Below are positions 41,175 through 51,300 of a DNA stretch of 64,000 bases, in pieces. Positions within the stretch are counted from its first letter, which is position 1. Every line of letters begins with the position of its first letter. Below the pieces are notes generated by a model, which saw only the letters and a list, made by a program, of their open reading frames with translations, was not told where the DNA came from and did not search any database. Both the position numbers and the translations under genes were made by a program. This stretch comes from Melanopsichium pennsylvanicum (lineage: Eukaryota > Basidiomycota > Ustilaginomycetes > Ustilaginales), in assembly GCA_900208305.1 (NCBI GenBank), contig OAPG01000002.1, forward strand, positions 1,054,001-1,118,000, in the 5' to 3' direction.

Positions 41175-42848
41175 ATGGCGCCCCAGATCATCCGATCGCT
41201 CGAACCCTCTCCGCCTCGCGTGAACCGTGGAAACCTGTTCGACTTCCTTTATAGCAACCCCAATAAGGTGGACGAAAACAAAGCAGCCTTCATCCGACTC
41301 GACGGCAAAAAGATCACACGCAAGCAGCTTCATGATGACTCGCGACGACTTGCTCATGCTTTGCGGCACAAGCTGGGCCTCCAGCCTGGATCCAGAGTTG
41401 CCATTCTCTCGCCCAATAGCACCGCGTACCCTCTGATCGTGCATGCGGCTCTTTGTGCTGGTGTTGTATTGGTGCCACTCAATGCTGCTTACGGACCCGA
41501 GGAGCTCGGACATCCACTGCATGATGCTGAGATCGAGTACATCTTCTGCCACCAGAGCGTGCTGAGCATAGCGAGGGAGGGGCTCGAGTTGGCCAAGTGG
41601 GGCGTCAAGTCTAAGAGCGGTCAGAATCGTCTTTGGATCCTGGACGACGGTGACAGTTTCAAGAAGGGCGACAAGGGCGAGCTCGATGCACGTACGCTGC
41701 TCGGAGACGGCAGACTCGAGACGCACAAGGTGGTCGATGACCGCACCGAAGATGCATTCATCGTCTACTCGAGTGGTACGAGCGGCAAGCCCAAGGGTGT
41801 CCAGCTCGTGCACGGAAACATCACCGCAGTCACTATCGCCATCGTCAACACATTCGGAGACGCAATTGGTCCCAACGACCGCTGTTTGGCAGTACTTCCG
41901 ATGAATCACATCTTCGGATTGGCAAAATACCTGAACAAGAGCGTCTACATTGGAGCAGAGTGCGTAGTTGTGCCCAAATTCGACTTGGATGTCTTCTGCT
42001 CTGCGGTTGAAAAGTTTCAATGCAACATGAGCTACGTCGTGCCTCCTATCTTGGTGCTGCTGGCAAAAGATCCACGTGCCAAGAGATACAACTTGAAGAG
42101 TCTCAAGTGGGTCATGTCGGGAGCAGCGCCACTTGGAGTCGAACTCAGCATGGAGGTCGAAGAGGCACACCCAGGTCTGCTTGTCACCCAAGGTTGGGGA
42201 CTGTCCGAGACCTCCCCCGCAGCCACGTTCGCTCGTCCCGATGAGTATCACGCTCACATGGGCAGCTGCGGCCGACTGGTTGCCGGCGTGGAGGGCCGAT
42301 TGGTCGACGACGACGGAAATGACGTCGGTCACGAGCAGGGCGAACAGGGCAAGCCAGGCGAGTTTTGGGTCCGCGGTCCCACGATCATGAAGGGCTACCT
42401 GAACAACAAGGCGGCCACCGACGATTGCATCACCCCTGACGGCTGGTTCAAGACTGGCGACGTTGCCATCATGAAGGACAACTTCTTCTGGATCGTTGAC
42501 CGCAAGAAGGAGTTGATCAAGTACAAGGGTTTCCAGGTGCCTCCTGCCGAATTGGAGGCTACACTGCTGTCACATCCCAAGATTGCAGATGTTGCTGTCA
42601 TCGGTGTTCAAGACAAGGCACAGGCGACCGAGCTACCCAGGGCTTATGTTGTGCTCAAGCAAGACGTGGCGAAAGGCGAGAATCACGAGGCTGTGGCAAA
42701 AGAGATCATGGAATGGACTGCCAAGAAGGTGGCCAGTCACAAGAAATTGAGGGGCGGTGTGAGGATCTTGGAAGCGATTCCCAAGAGTCCTTCGGGCAAA
42801 ATCCTGAGGCGCATGCTGCGTGATGAGGCTGCCAAGGAGTCGCAGTGA
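41175..42848 (+). CDS. Acyl-CoA ligase, 4-coumarate-CoA-ligase-like (ANL superfamily)
   Basis: The 557-residue protein has every hallmark of an adenylate-forming ligase: the P-loop YSSGTSGKPKGV at about residues 198-209, GWGLSETSPAATFA (A5 motif), GWFKTGDVA (A7), DRKKELIKYKGFQVPPAELE (A8 hinge) and PKSPSGKILRR with the catalytic Lys542 (A10). It activates a carboxylic acid as acyl-AMP and transfers it to CoA. The overall pattern fits the 4-coumarate-CoA ligase/medium-chain group common in fungi; the substrate cannot be read off. The C-terminus (ESQ) is not a PTS1, so, unlike many relatives, it is probably cytosolic. Single exon; the ATG follows a leader with a triple 15-bp repeat and is in good context (accaagATGG). 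Confidence 0.9.
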   Translation: MAPQIIRSLEPSPPRVNRGNLFDFLYSNPNKVDENKAAFIRLDGKKITRKQLHDDSRRLAHALRHKLGLQPGSRVAILSPNSTAYPLIVHAALCAGVVLVPLNAAYGPEELGHPLHDAEIEYIFCHQSVLSIAREGLELAKWGVKSKSGQNRLWILDDGDSFKKGDKGELDARTLLGDGRLETHKVVDDRTEDAFIVYSSGTSGKPKGVQLVHGNITAVTIAIVNTFGDAIGPNDRCLAVLPMNHIFGLAKYLNKSVYIGAECVVVPKFDLDVFCSAVEKFQCNMSYVVPPILVLLAKDPRAKRYNLKSLKWVMSGAAPLGVELSMEVEEAHPGLLVTQGWGLSETSPAATFARPDEYHAHMGSCGRLVAGVEGRLVDDDGNDVGHEQGEQGKPGEFWVRGPTIMKGYLNNKAATDDCITPDGWFKTGDVAIMKDNFFWIVDRKKELIKYKGFQVPPAELEATLLSHPKIADVAVIGVQDKAQATELPRAYVVLKQDVAKGENHEAVAKEIMEWTAKKVASHKKLRGGVRILEAIPKSPSGKILRRMLRDEAAKESQ

Positions 42849-43307
42849 TTCTGGATCTGAGGTGATGTGTATCCACACCAAAGAAGAAAATCTAGTAAAA
42901 AGGACTCGTTTGATATCTGATCAAAATGTAAAAAGTGTGTACAGGAAAAATCAATGCAGTGTGAGTAGCTAGAGCCTCAGAAAGGAGACCGTGAGGGGCG
43001 ACAGATGAAGTCGACGGGCAGAGTACCGCACTATTGCCTCGGCGACTCCACTGTTTTTACACAGTGCGATTCCTCGGCTTACGGTAAATTTTTGAGTCTT
43101 GATTTTCAAGCACCGTAAGAAAGCTCTCTCTGACAACAGCAAACGACGCACGAGCGCTTCTCGGTTGGACATGCCCGCGGCAAGTCACCGTGTTTGGTCG
43201 AGCTTAAGAACAGCTCAAAGAGGGCTGGCGAGGCCGATTATAACTTGCTTTGAATTCCCTTGGTCTTCCCATTTACTCCTTGATTCGGAACTGGTGGAAG
43301 GCTTTAG
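42849..43307. other. Spacer upstream of the pseudogene
   Basis: The 459 bases between the ligase stop and the first ATG of the pseudogene hold no feature I can support. Confidence 0.4.
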
Positions 43308-44762
43308 ATGTCCAACCTAATCAGCTACAAGATCTTTGAATGTGCAGTTGACCCAGCTCGTATCCCAGGAAGAGCACCAACCGTGCTTGTTGTAGGTGCT
43401 GTGCATGCTGGTTCCGAGGGTCTCGCAATCAACCTCTCGGAAGAAGGCTATCAAGTTGTGTTGGTCGACAATTCAACCGACTCTTCTTCGCTAAGTTCCC
43501 TTCGAAAGTCCCGAACCATCGTTTCATCAGACGAGTATATCTCTGATCCTGACCTTCGAGATACAGTCGGCTGGTCTGTCGCCGTCAACCTCGTCAACCT
43601 CATTGATAACCACGTCACCGGAGGTTGGAACAGGTACACAGCCTTCATCGCCTTGCGCTTGGACCAACAAGATGCGGACCTCGTACGTGCTTTGCACATC
43701 CAGACATCCAAACGAGGTGGGCTATCGGCCTACATCGGCTATGGATCGCAACTTTCGATCCAACAAACCCTACAGGCATTCGAAAGGATTGGAGACTATC
43801 CGATCCTACTCCACTTGCCGGAATCCAATACAGAGCTCATAAACGCCCTGGTTGATGCAGCCAAGCGCGGAGACCTTGCTCAAGACGCACTACCTTTTCA
43901 TCCGGAACTCGACCAATTCCGAGCGTCGCTTGGACCAGTGAGGCCGAGAGAGAGATCTCGATCTTCACGTATGCCTTGATTGATGCCAACGCAGATGCTT
44001 CTGTGTGGGGTTGCGCTTTCCCCTTTTCACATCACACCAAAGACTTTGCATTCTCCGATCTGGCCATTGAAAGCCAGTTGAAGATCAACGACACAGACCG
44101 TAGCGCAGCGGCCATGTCGTACTCTCGAACCTTGTCTTTGTTGAAAAGCACCATGGGTCCTCGATTTCCTGTAGAGCAACTTTGGGATCAGCACACTTAC
44201 TTTGAATTTGCGAGTCGCGACTCTGCAAAGACCATGTCGACGATGGTATCTGATCCTTACGTTAATCATGTTGCTTGTCTTACCGGTGGTGCAGACTTTG
44301 TTCAACTAGCGAGGTTTTATGAACATCATTTCACCACCGTCTCACCACCCGATACCGCCTTGATTCCGATTTCTCATACCATTGCAACTGATAGCATCAT
44401 CGATGAAATGGTCTTCTCTTGCACACACACTACCATGATAGATTACTTTCTTCCCGGAGTACCTCCAACGCGTAGGAAATTGCGCATTCCAATCGTCGGT
44501 ATCGTCAATCTAAGAGGTCACAAACTCGCCTACGAAAGTCTCTACTGAGATCAAGCAAACACACTGGTACAACTCGACCTTCTAGACCCAATCAACAGCT
44601 CAACCAAAAAAAGGCATAACTCTACCCATCGCAGGCGACCAAGTAGCTCAAAAAATCCTCCACCCTTACGGCATCGAATCAAACACCTTAATGCCAAACT
44701 GGATCGATAGCCAACACAAATCGGTCCCAGCCATCGACGCACCCAAATCCACCATTCCATGA
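43308..44762 (+). pseudogene. Broken carboxymethylenebutenolidase/SnoaL-like gene
   Basis: Protein-like sequence continues through three frames. Frame A runs 43308-43936 (PTVLVVGAVHAGSEG, EGYQVVLVDNS; a Rossmann-like start). Then the homology-like text moves to another frame near 43937 (SEAEREISIFTYALIDANAD), so one base has been lost or two gained. That frame runs to a TGA at 44546, directly after HKLAYESLY. Beyond the TGA the same frame reads on (DQANTLVQLDLLDP) to an A7 run at 44606-44612, where it shifts again and ends as QVAQKILHPYG...MPNWID at a TGA at 44760. The C-terminal part (FYEHHFTT, TMIDYFLPGVPPTRRK) resembles the SnoaL/NTF2-like domain of fungal proteins labelled carboxymethylenebutenolidase. 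An intron cannot repair the first break, because the only GT-AG pair I see gives the wrong phase. Sequencing error is a weaker alternative. Confidence 0.72.
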
Positions 44763-44988
44763 TTTGCTTGATTGAATTCAGAAAGTCCTAATCATCGCAC
44801 AAACAGCAAAGGTTGCGCACCTGTAGCTAACCAAACAAAACAAACATGCATCGAATAACCCGAATGAGACTTGGAAAACGTTCCAAAAAAAAGTGAGACG
44901 TGATGAAAGGATAAAAACAATTCGGTCACTGTTTGGTTGCGACCTCGTCAAACAGAATCAAGTAAAAAAGCTACTTAGTAAAGAAAGT

Positions 44989-46215
44989 TTACTTGGACTC
45001 GGGCTGATTCCATGACAAGTAGCTCATGTCTCCCAACTTTCTTGGCTTGATCAAGTGTCTCGCGGTAAAGATCAATCCGAGCAGCACCGCCAACGCTGCC
45101 ACCGCAATGAAGCTCAAACCCAAGAAAGGGTTCCTACCGCCTACCCAAGACGAGGTGCTAAACACGACACTCTTGGTACCGTCAAACATGGCTACAGGGT
45201 AGTTGTCGACCACCTGAAGCAAGTATCGACCTGGTTCCATAGGTGCAGTGTCGTTGCGCTTGTAAAGCTTTCGGAATGTGGGGAGACCTGCGATGCGCAT
45301 CCAAACCATAAAGTGTTCGTTTTCGCTAGGGTCAAAGATGTTGTTGTCCGAATAGCCGTTTTGGAAACCAAAGACACCCGAAGCACCTTGCCAGTAGGGA
45401 GGCGGAATGATCTGATCCGCCGTGTATTTTGTCTTTGCGTACTTTTTCTTTTCTCCTGACCAGACGATATTCTTTTCGCTCATGACGTAAGTTTGGTTGG
45501 CCGAGTCGGAACCTGCAACGTTGAGCAAGACGGGATCGCCAAAAGTGTCATTGAATACCGAGTTGGCGATCAAACCGCAAGGATAGATGATTTTGTGCGT
45601 GTTGGGGTCCACATCCACAGGTTTACATGTGCCACCCGAGATGGTGGAGTAAGAAACAGCGTCGCCATTGAGCTGACTGGAGTCGAGCGACTTGACGTAT
45701 CGACGATGATTCTGGTAGTAGTTGGTGAGCTTGTAGTAGAGGAAGACGCTCGAGTCGAGTCTTGCCGGAACACTAAAGTAGAGGCTGCAGGTGCTTGTTG
45801 CGCTGTCCCAGGACCAGGTAGGCGCTTGAAAATTGCTGGAGTTCTTGTCGTGAAGCTGGTAGTCGTATTTGGAGGAAGGGATCTGTGCTTGGTTGGGGGT
45901 GGCTGGCGCTGTTGAGCATTTGGTGTAATCAAGAGTGAATTCGTTGACCTGCTCGGCAAAGTAATAGAGTACGGCGCCGATGGGGGCGAAGATGATGGCG
46001 ACAAGAAAGAAGGCTGGAAGCACGGTCCTTGGGGTGAGGATGGGTTGCCATGCTTTCAAACGCTGCTGCTTGAATGCGGTGTTGGCAGGCTTGCGTTGAG
46101 CAAACTTGCGGAGACCTTTGGCAGAGGAAGCATCGCTGTCTGCGTCATTGCTTGAGCCGTTGCGCACACCATCACCTGCGTCGGTAGCACGGTTATTCCT
46201 TTTGAAGATGGCCAT
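44989..46215 (-). CDS. CDC50: CDC50/LEM3-family subunit of P4-ATPase lipid flippases
   Basis: The 408-residue protein has the family layout: a hydrophilic N-terminus, AFKQQRLKAWQPILTP just before span 1 (about 64-86, LPAFFLVAIIFAPIGAVLYY), a large extracytoplasmic domain with paired cysteines and several N-glycosylation sequons, and span 2 (about 364-386) before a short tail (KPRKLGDMSYLSW). Family marks include YYKLTNYYQNHRRYVKS, PCGLIANSVFND and FMVWMRIAGLPTFRKLY. These subunits bring P4-ATPases out of the ER and are needed for aminophospholipid flipping at the Golgi, endosomes and plasma membrane. The ATG (MAIFKRNN) is the first in frame; the open frame continues upstream to a TTG only. 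Which of Cdc50, Lem3 or Crf1 it matches is open. Confidence 0.92.
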   Translation of the reverse strand: MAIFKRNNRATDAGDGVRNGSSNDADSDASSAKGLRKFAQRKPANTAFKQQRLKAWQPILTPRTVLPAFFLVAIIFAPIGAVLYYFAEQVNEFTLDYTKCSTAPATPNQAQIPSSKYDYQLHDKNSSNFQAPTWSWDSATSTCSLYFSVPARLDSSVFLYYKLTNYYQNHRRYVKSLDSSQLNGDAVSYSTISGGTCKPVDVDPNTHKIIYPCGLIANSVFNDTFGDPVLLNVAGSDSANQTYVMSEKNIVWSGEKKKYAKTKYTADQIIPPPYWQGASGVFGFQNGYSDNNIFDPSENEHFMVWMRIAGLPTFRKLYKRNDTAPMEPGRYLLQVVDNYPVAMFDGTKSVVFSTSSWVGGRNPFLGLSFIAVAALAVLLGLIFTARHLIKPRKLGDMSYLSWNQPESK

Positions 46216-48396
46216 TGTGAGAGATGAAGCACGTCGCCGAGAGACGATGCGAGTCACTTTGAAAGGAACTGAGTCGGTTCGACAATCGAATCTTGGTGCT
46301 GAAAGGCTGATCAATGAGACAGGAAAGGGTTGAAGTTTGAATGGATGGGAATCTACGATGCGTGTATTTATGGATGATATCAGGAAGGTGCGATGGATTC
46401 AAACGGTGAGGGTCAACCTATCCAGAAAGTGAAGGGCAAATAGGCTGCTGCGTGGAGGTCAAGAGTAAAGTCGAGACAACGCTGATGGGCGACGGACCAA
46501 GTGTGAGCGTCAAGAGGCAGTTGAGAAGATTGGTGTGAGAAGGGGAGATGGTGTTCACGACCAAGAAGGGTCTCGAATGGCACGATTGAGAGACTCGGCG
46601 ATATTATCCAGTCAGCTGCACCTACCCTGTACTGTAATTTACATAACTGTACACTACAAAAATGAAAATGCTCAATTTCGGCAAGGCCGGTTTCTGTATA
46701 GGGCTGTGAGAGTTGCTGGCTCGTGATGGACAGAACAGCCCGCGCCACGCCATTTTTCCCTCTAGCAAAAATAGGCACGCGTCCGAAATTCAGGTGCTAT
46801 GCTTTTTTTTTTTTTCTTTTTATTGGTGTATTTTGTAAGTTGGGTTGCAATAACCTCCACGGAAGATGGCTGCCGGATCTACTGAATACGGTTTACCAAG
46901 GCCTCGCTATACAATACAATACAAATGAAACGCTGTACTCATGCGCTGGAAATACAAATTTTAGGGTCGTGGCCCGAAGCTTCGACTTGCTGGCTCTTGG
47001 CTTCAGAGTTTCTGCATCTTAGCCGCAGAGATTGGGTGTGCAACCCCTAAAGAAGATTAGCTGGTGCAGCGCCGACTCGAAGCTAGCTGGACCCTTTCTC
47101 ATCCTGTGGAACGTCCGAAACAGCACTTGGTGGTTCAGGTGGCTCAGGAGCTCGGGGTTGCTTGGTGCTCACGCTATGTTCCCGATCTACAGATCTGTTC
47201 AGTTGATCTTTCAAACTTGGTTGCAATCACGTGAATGCATTCGAGTTTTCCTGTGGTAGAAGGCTTGCAGAGAGTGACAAGATGAGAGTGAGACAGAGAC
47301 AGTTGACATCAGACATAATTTACAGTACAACAATTACTTATCGCTTTTCCATATCATCAGTTGAACGTCGCACAGACTACTAACGAAAGCTGTTCGATGG
47401 CAAGTCGGGGCACAGGCTAGATACAATCTCCCAAGACAGTCTACAGTGCAAAAATGCTGGATCTCGGTGCACAGTCAACAACAGATCTGATGGGCCGATT
47501 GCCATTGTACGGCAACCATAACGACATGCCGGAGATCGACTTGAAGGCGTACTCTTGCTGCCATCTCGACATCGGCTCGGTGGTGGTTCACGTAGGAAGC
47601 ACAGGCAACAAGCAAGGTGTCATTTTACTCTAATCTGACAAGTTACCCCTAAATATTAACCTTTTTTACATTTTCACATTTTTATTTACTGTACTACTCC
47701 AACAGAGTACAGTATGCATGACTGCAGCTCTTTCAAGCGTTTAAAAATTGACAGCGCGTTGCCGCACGGCAATGAAATTGATTTTAATTACAATCATAAG
47801 ATTTTTTTTTAGATCCTGTCGCTGTTTTCAACTGTGTTGACGCCGAGGTCATGATGCTCCTCTATGCACGACATGTCACTTTGTCATACAGGATGTACAT
47901 TACAGCAAATTACATTACAGTAGTAGAGGGCAGCGAGATCTCACTTTGCTCGGGATTGTTTGATTTCAACCGCTGCTTGCAGATCCTCACGCGAGACAAA
48001 TCCATTCTCGTCAATGCATTTACACCAACTAAGTTAACTGACTCTTCTTCGTTCTTGTCACATCCCATATAGTTATCTTCAGCATCAATATCGGCAAGAC
48101 CGACATATCCTCTCTTTTCTCATCGTGATCACACCACCAAATCCAATCTGTCTCGCAATTCGTGCATCACTTTCCCCTTCGGCTGGCTGGCCCTGTCGTC
48201 CGCTGAACTCGAGTCTCATCGGCCCAACTGCAAACCTCAAAGCAGAACAATCTCGACCTCAGAGAATCAGTCTAGCATCATTACACTGCCACTTTGACGG
48301 TCTAAGAACGATTGTCTTCTGACGACAAAGACGTGCCTCTCGCTTCACGATAACAATTCACATGTCGACGACCACAGCTACACAAACCACAACACC
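46216..48396. other. Divergent intergenic region
   Basis: The 2.2 kb between the CDC50 and RabGAP starts is AT-richer than average. It contains repeated ACTGTA/GTAATTTAC-type motifs (about 46630, 47318 and 47893), a perfect 9-bp-stem hairpin at 47687-47714 and T-runs near 46804 and 47802. I see no gene. Confidence 0.4.
47687..47714. repeat. Perfect inverted repeat TACTGTACT...AGTACAGTA
   Basis: A 9-bp stem closes a 10-base loop, and each arm contains the ACTGTA motif that recurs in the spacers of this window. It could be a dimeric protein-binding site or a transcript hairpin. Confidence 0.75.
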
Positions 48397-51300
48397 ATGA
48401 GCTCTACACAAGCTCGCACCAGCAACTCAGCGTCAGCAGCTGCCGGTAGAGATCGTTCACTCCTTCAGCTCCTCGATCCAAACGACTTGCTGCCTGGTCA
48501 TACAACAGCAGATCTCTACAGCCTTCGTCACTTCATTCTACGCGGCGGTCTTCCAGATTCACCCAGCTGGCTCAGAGCCCAAGCATGGAAGATCCTATTA
48601 GGCTATTTGCCGCCAGATAAGAAAGAATGGTCTTCTACCCTCGCAAAGAGGCGTAAGGAGTACTACCATTTCCTCAACGATCTTTCACCGTCCGCCACAT
48701 CATCCCACCATCCGATTGCTGCCAACCAGCTCACAAACAGTGACCGCCTCCTCGACCAAATCTATAAGGACCTCGTACGCTCACGCAAGAATGGTTTCGC
48801 CTTCTACCAAGCAGAACCGCGACCAAGTACCTCATGTCCAATCGTGCCTGTCCCTTCCAACCACGCGCAATCTCCCGAGGCAGTGTCATCTTGCGTGCAA
48901 CGCTTGGAAAGCAAAGACAATCTCTTGCTCCGCTTAGCTGCTATTAGCCATGAATACGCTCAGCAGCTCTCGCTGGAGCGTATCGCCTCATCCACCACTA
49001 CAAACAGCTCCAGACAGCCACCACACATTTTGCACGTTCAAAAAACTAGCGATCTGCAGGCGACCAACGGCCGCAGCCTTGCCATTCAAGACCCCATCAA
49101 AAGCCCGCCCATTCTACTATCTCCGCCCTCGCCAGGCAGCATGTCGTGTGCGTCTTCGCAACATTCCTTCACATCTGCAAGTGAAGCCTTTGAGGCTGCG
49201 GCGAGCAATCAGGCTCAAGATCATGTCCAAGATGCAGCAATGGCTTCTGCTGATTCGATCGTCGACAAGTCGCTACGATCCCGCGAGGCTCCGGACAGCA
49301 TTCCAACTCAGCGCAATTGGCACTCCCTCTTGCGCATCCTCTATCTTTTCGCCCTACTAAATCCCAGTATCGGCTATGTGCAAGGCATGAATGAAGCTCT
49401 GTTCACCTTGCTCTATGTTCTTGGCTCGGCACAATATCCATCCACCGCCGGCGCCACTCTCACACCTAGCAATTCACAGCAAACCATCACAAACGCACCA
49501 GATGGCTCGTTACTGAATCCATGGGACAACAATCTCGACCTTGCGAATCTCACCACACACGCTGAAGCGGATGCTTTCTGGTGTTTCTCGGCAATGATTG
49601 GCGAAATGCAGGAGCTCTACGATTTCGACCGTGTCGAGCAACAGAGCCGCGCTAGCACGGCTCTGGCTGACCATCAGCCTTCTGCTTCGGGCATGGCATA
49701 CGCCCTTCGTCGCTTCAGTCTCCGTATCAAATGGCTTGATCCACCGCTATGGCGTGATCTTCAGGCGTCATCCCTCGATCCTCGTCTTCCGTACTATTCG
49801 CTGCGATGGCTCGCGTGTTTGCTGAGCACTGAGCTTTCCCTTCCATCCGTGCTCCGCATCTGGGACGCTTTGTTGACAGAGCAAGAAAATGCCAGCGTGG
49901 CCGGGTCAGCCAAGATCGAGTTTCTCATCGACGTGTGTGCCTCGATGGTACTCCAGATCAAACACCAATTGCCAAGCAGCAAATACGGCATCGACCTCGA
50001 AACGGAAGGCTTCTCTCGCGGTATGCGAGTCCTTCAAAACTATCCAGACGACGACATTGGTCCCGTAATGGAGGCAGCAATCCTCATGCGACAACGGCGC
50101 CTTGCCGCTGACCTGACGGGTGATGGACCACCTCAAGACATTGACGACGACGAAGCCACCAACCCTCGCTTGGCTGCCGTCAAAGCAAGAGCTGCACAGG
50201 CATGGCGCGAATGGACCAGTCCCCAGCAAAGCAACACCTCCCTGACATCACAACGCGTCAATGAACAGGTCGAAACCTCGGCACCAGCGACAAAGGGAGG
50301 TTGGCTGGTTTCACGGACGAGACCACGCCCTAGCTTACCGACCACCGACGAAGCCGATTCTTCCTTTGCAAGCAGTGCCGGCGGTGCTGTCTCTGATGTG
50401 TCGACACCGTCTAAGAGCACCTTTAGTGGTTTCCTCGCCAAATATGCCGAAGCAGTACAGAGCAGCGACGCAGCTGCCAACTTTTCCAAGGCTAGCACAA
50501 ACCTCACTGCAAAAGCAATGGCACGCTTTGGTGATCGCGGTAGTCGCGAGACCACACCCGAGACCGCGACGACTCGCCATGATCGATCGTATGGGTCTCT
50601 GGGTCGAGGCTTCCCTGCCAGCCCTACCAGCTCCGTCTCGGGCACTAATGACTCGCGCGTCGCATCTCTCGGATCGATCGGTGCTGGCTTGTTCAACAGG
50701 ACACGGAGGAATGCCAGCGAGAGTCAGTCAAGTTCTGTTGGTTATGGCTCCCCCAGAACTCCCGATATGACACTCTGGTCGCGGGACACCATGCCTGACT
50801 TTCCCTTACCCAACGTAGCGGACAGTCCAGCAGGTCGTATGGAGTACATTGACACATTTGGAAAGCGCATCAGCATGGCTCCCAATGGACGCGTTGGCGC
50901 CTCCCCTTCGTCTTCTGTCACCGGCGATGATGGAGAGAGGCGGGGCAGTGAGAACGGCCTAAGCTCCTTCCCTTTGCCAAGCATGAGAGCCGCCGCGCGG
51001 ATGGGCATCCTCTCAGCACGCTTCCGCGAAGAGTCAGCCAGCCCTAACAGCCGAGCTGCAGGACCCAAACCGCTTCTGCTGTCTCAGTCCGCCCGTCCAC
51101 CTCGCGAAGGCAGCAACAGTCCAGGATCGCTCGCCGTTGACGAACCATCTCGCAAAGTTTCGTCAGGTCCCATGGGCCACAGCATGAGTCGAGGCAACAG
51201 CCATCAAGATGGACGAAGCAGCGTCGCCGACTCGTTCAGTGGACGTTCATCTCGCTCCGTCTCAGCTGCTGGCAGCCGTCACAGCTCTATGGCCGACTTT

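Noticed and set aside
41049..42332. A 427-codon open frame antisense to the acyl-CoA ligase, including the 15-bp repeats
   Set aside because: It lies over a gene with complete catalytic motifs, and its translation is unlike any family that I know; it is a shadow frame.
43940..43995. A GTGAGG...CAG pair that could be an intron removing the first frame break in the pseudogene
   Set aside because: Splicing it joins the two parts in the wrong phase, so it does not restore the protein.
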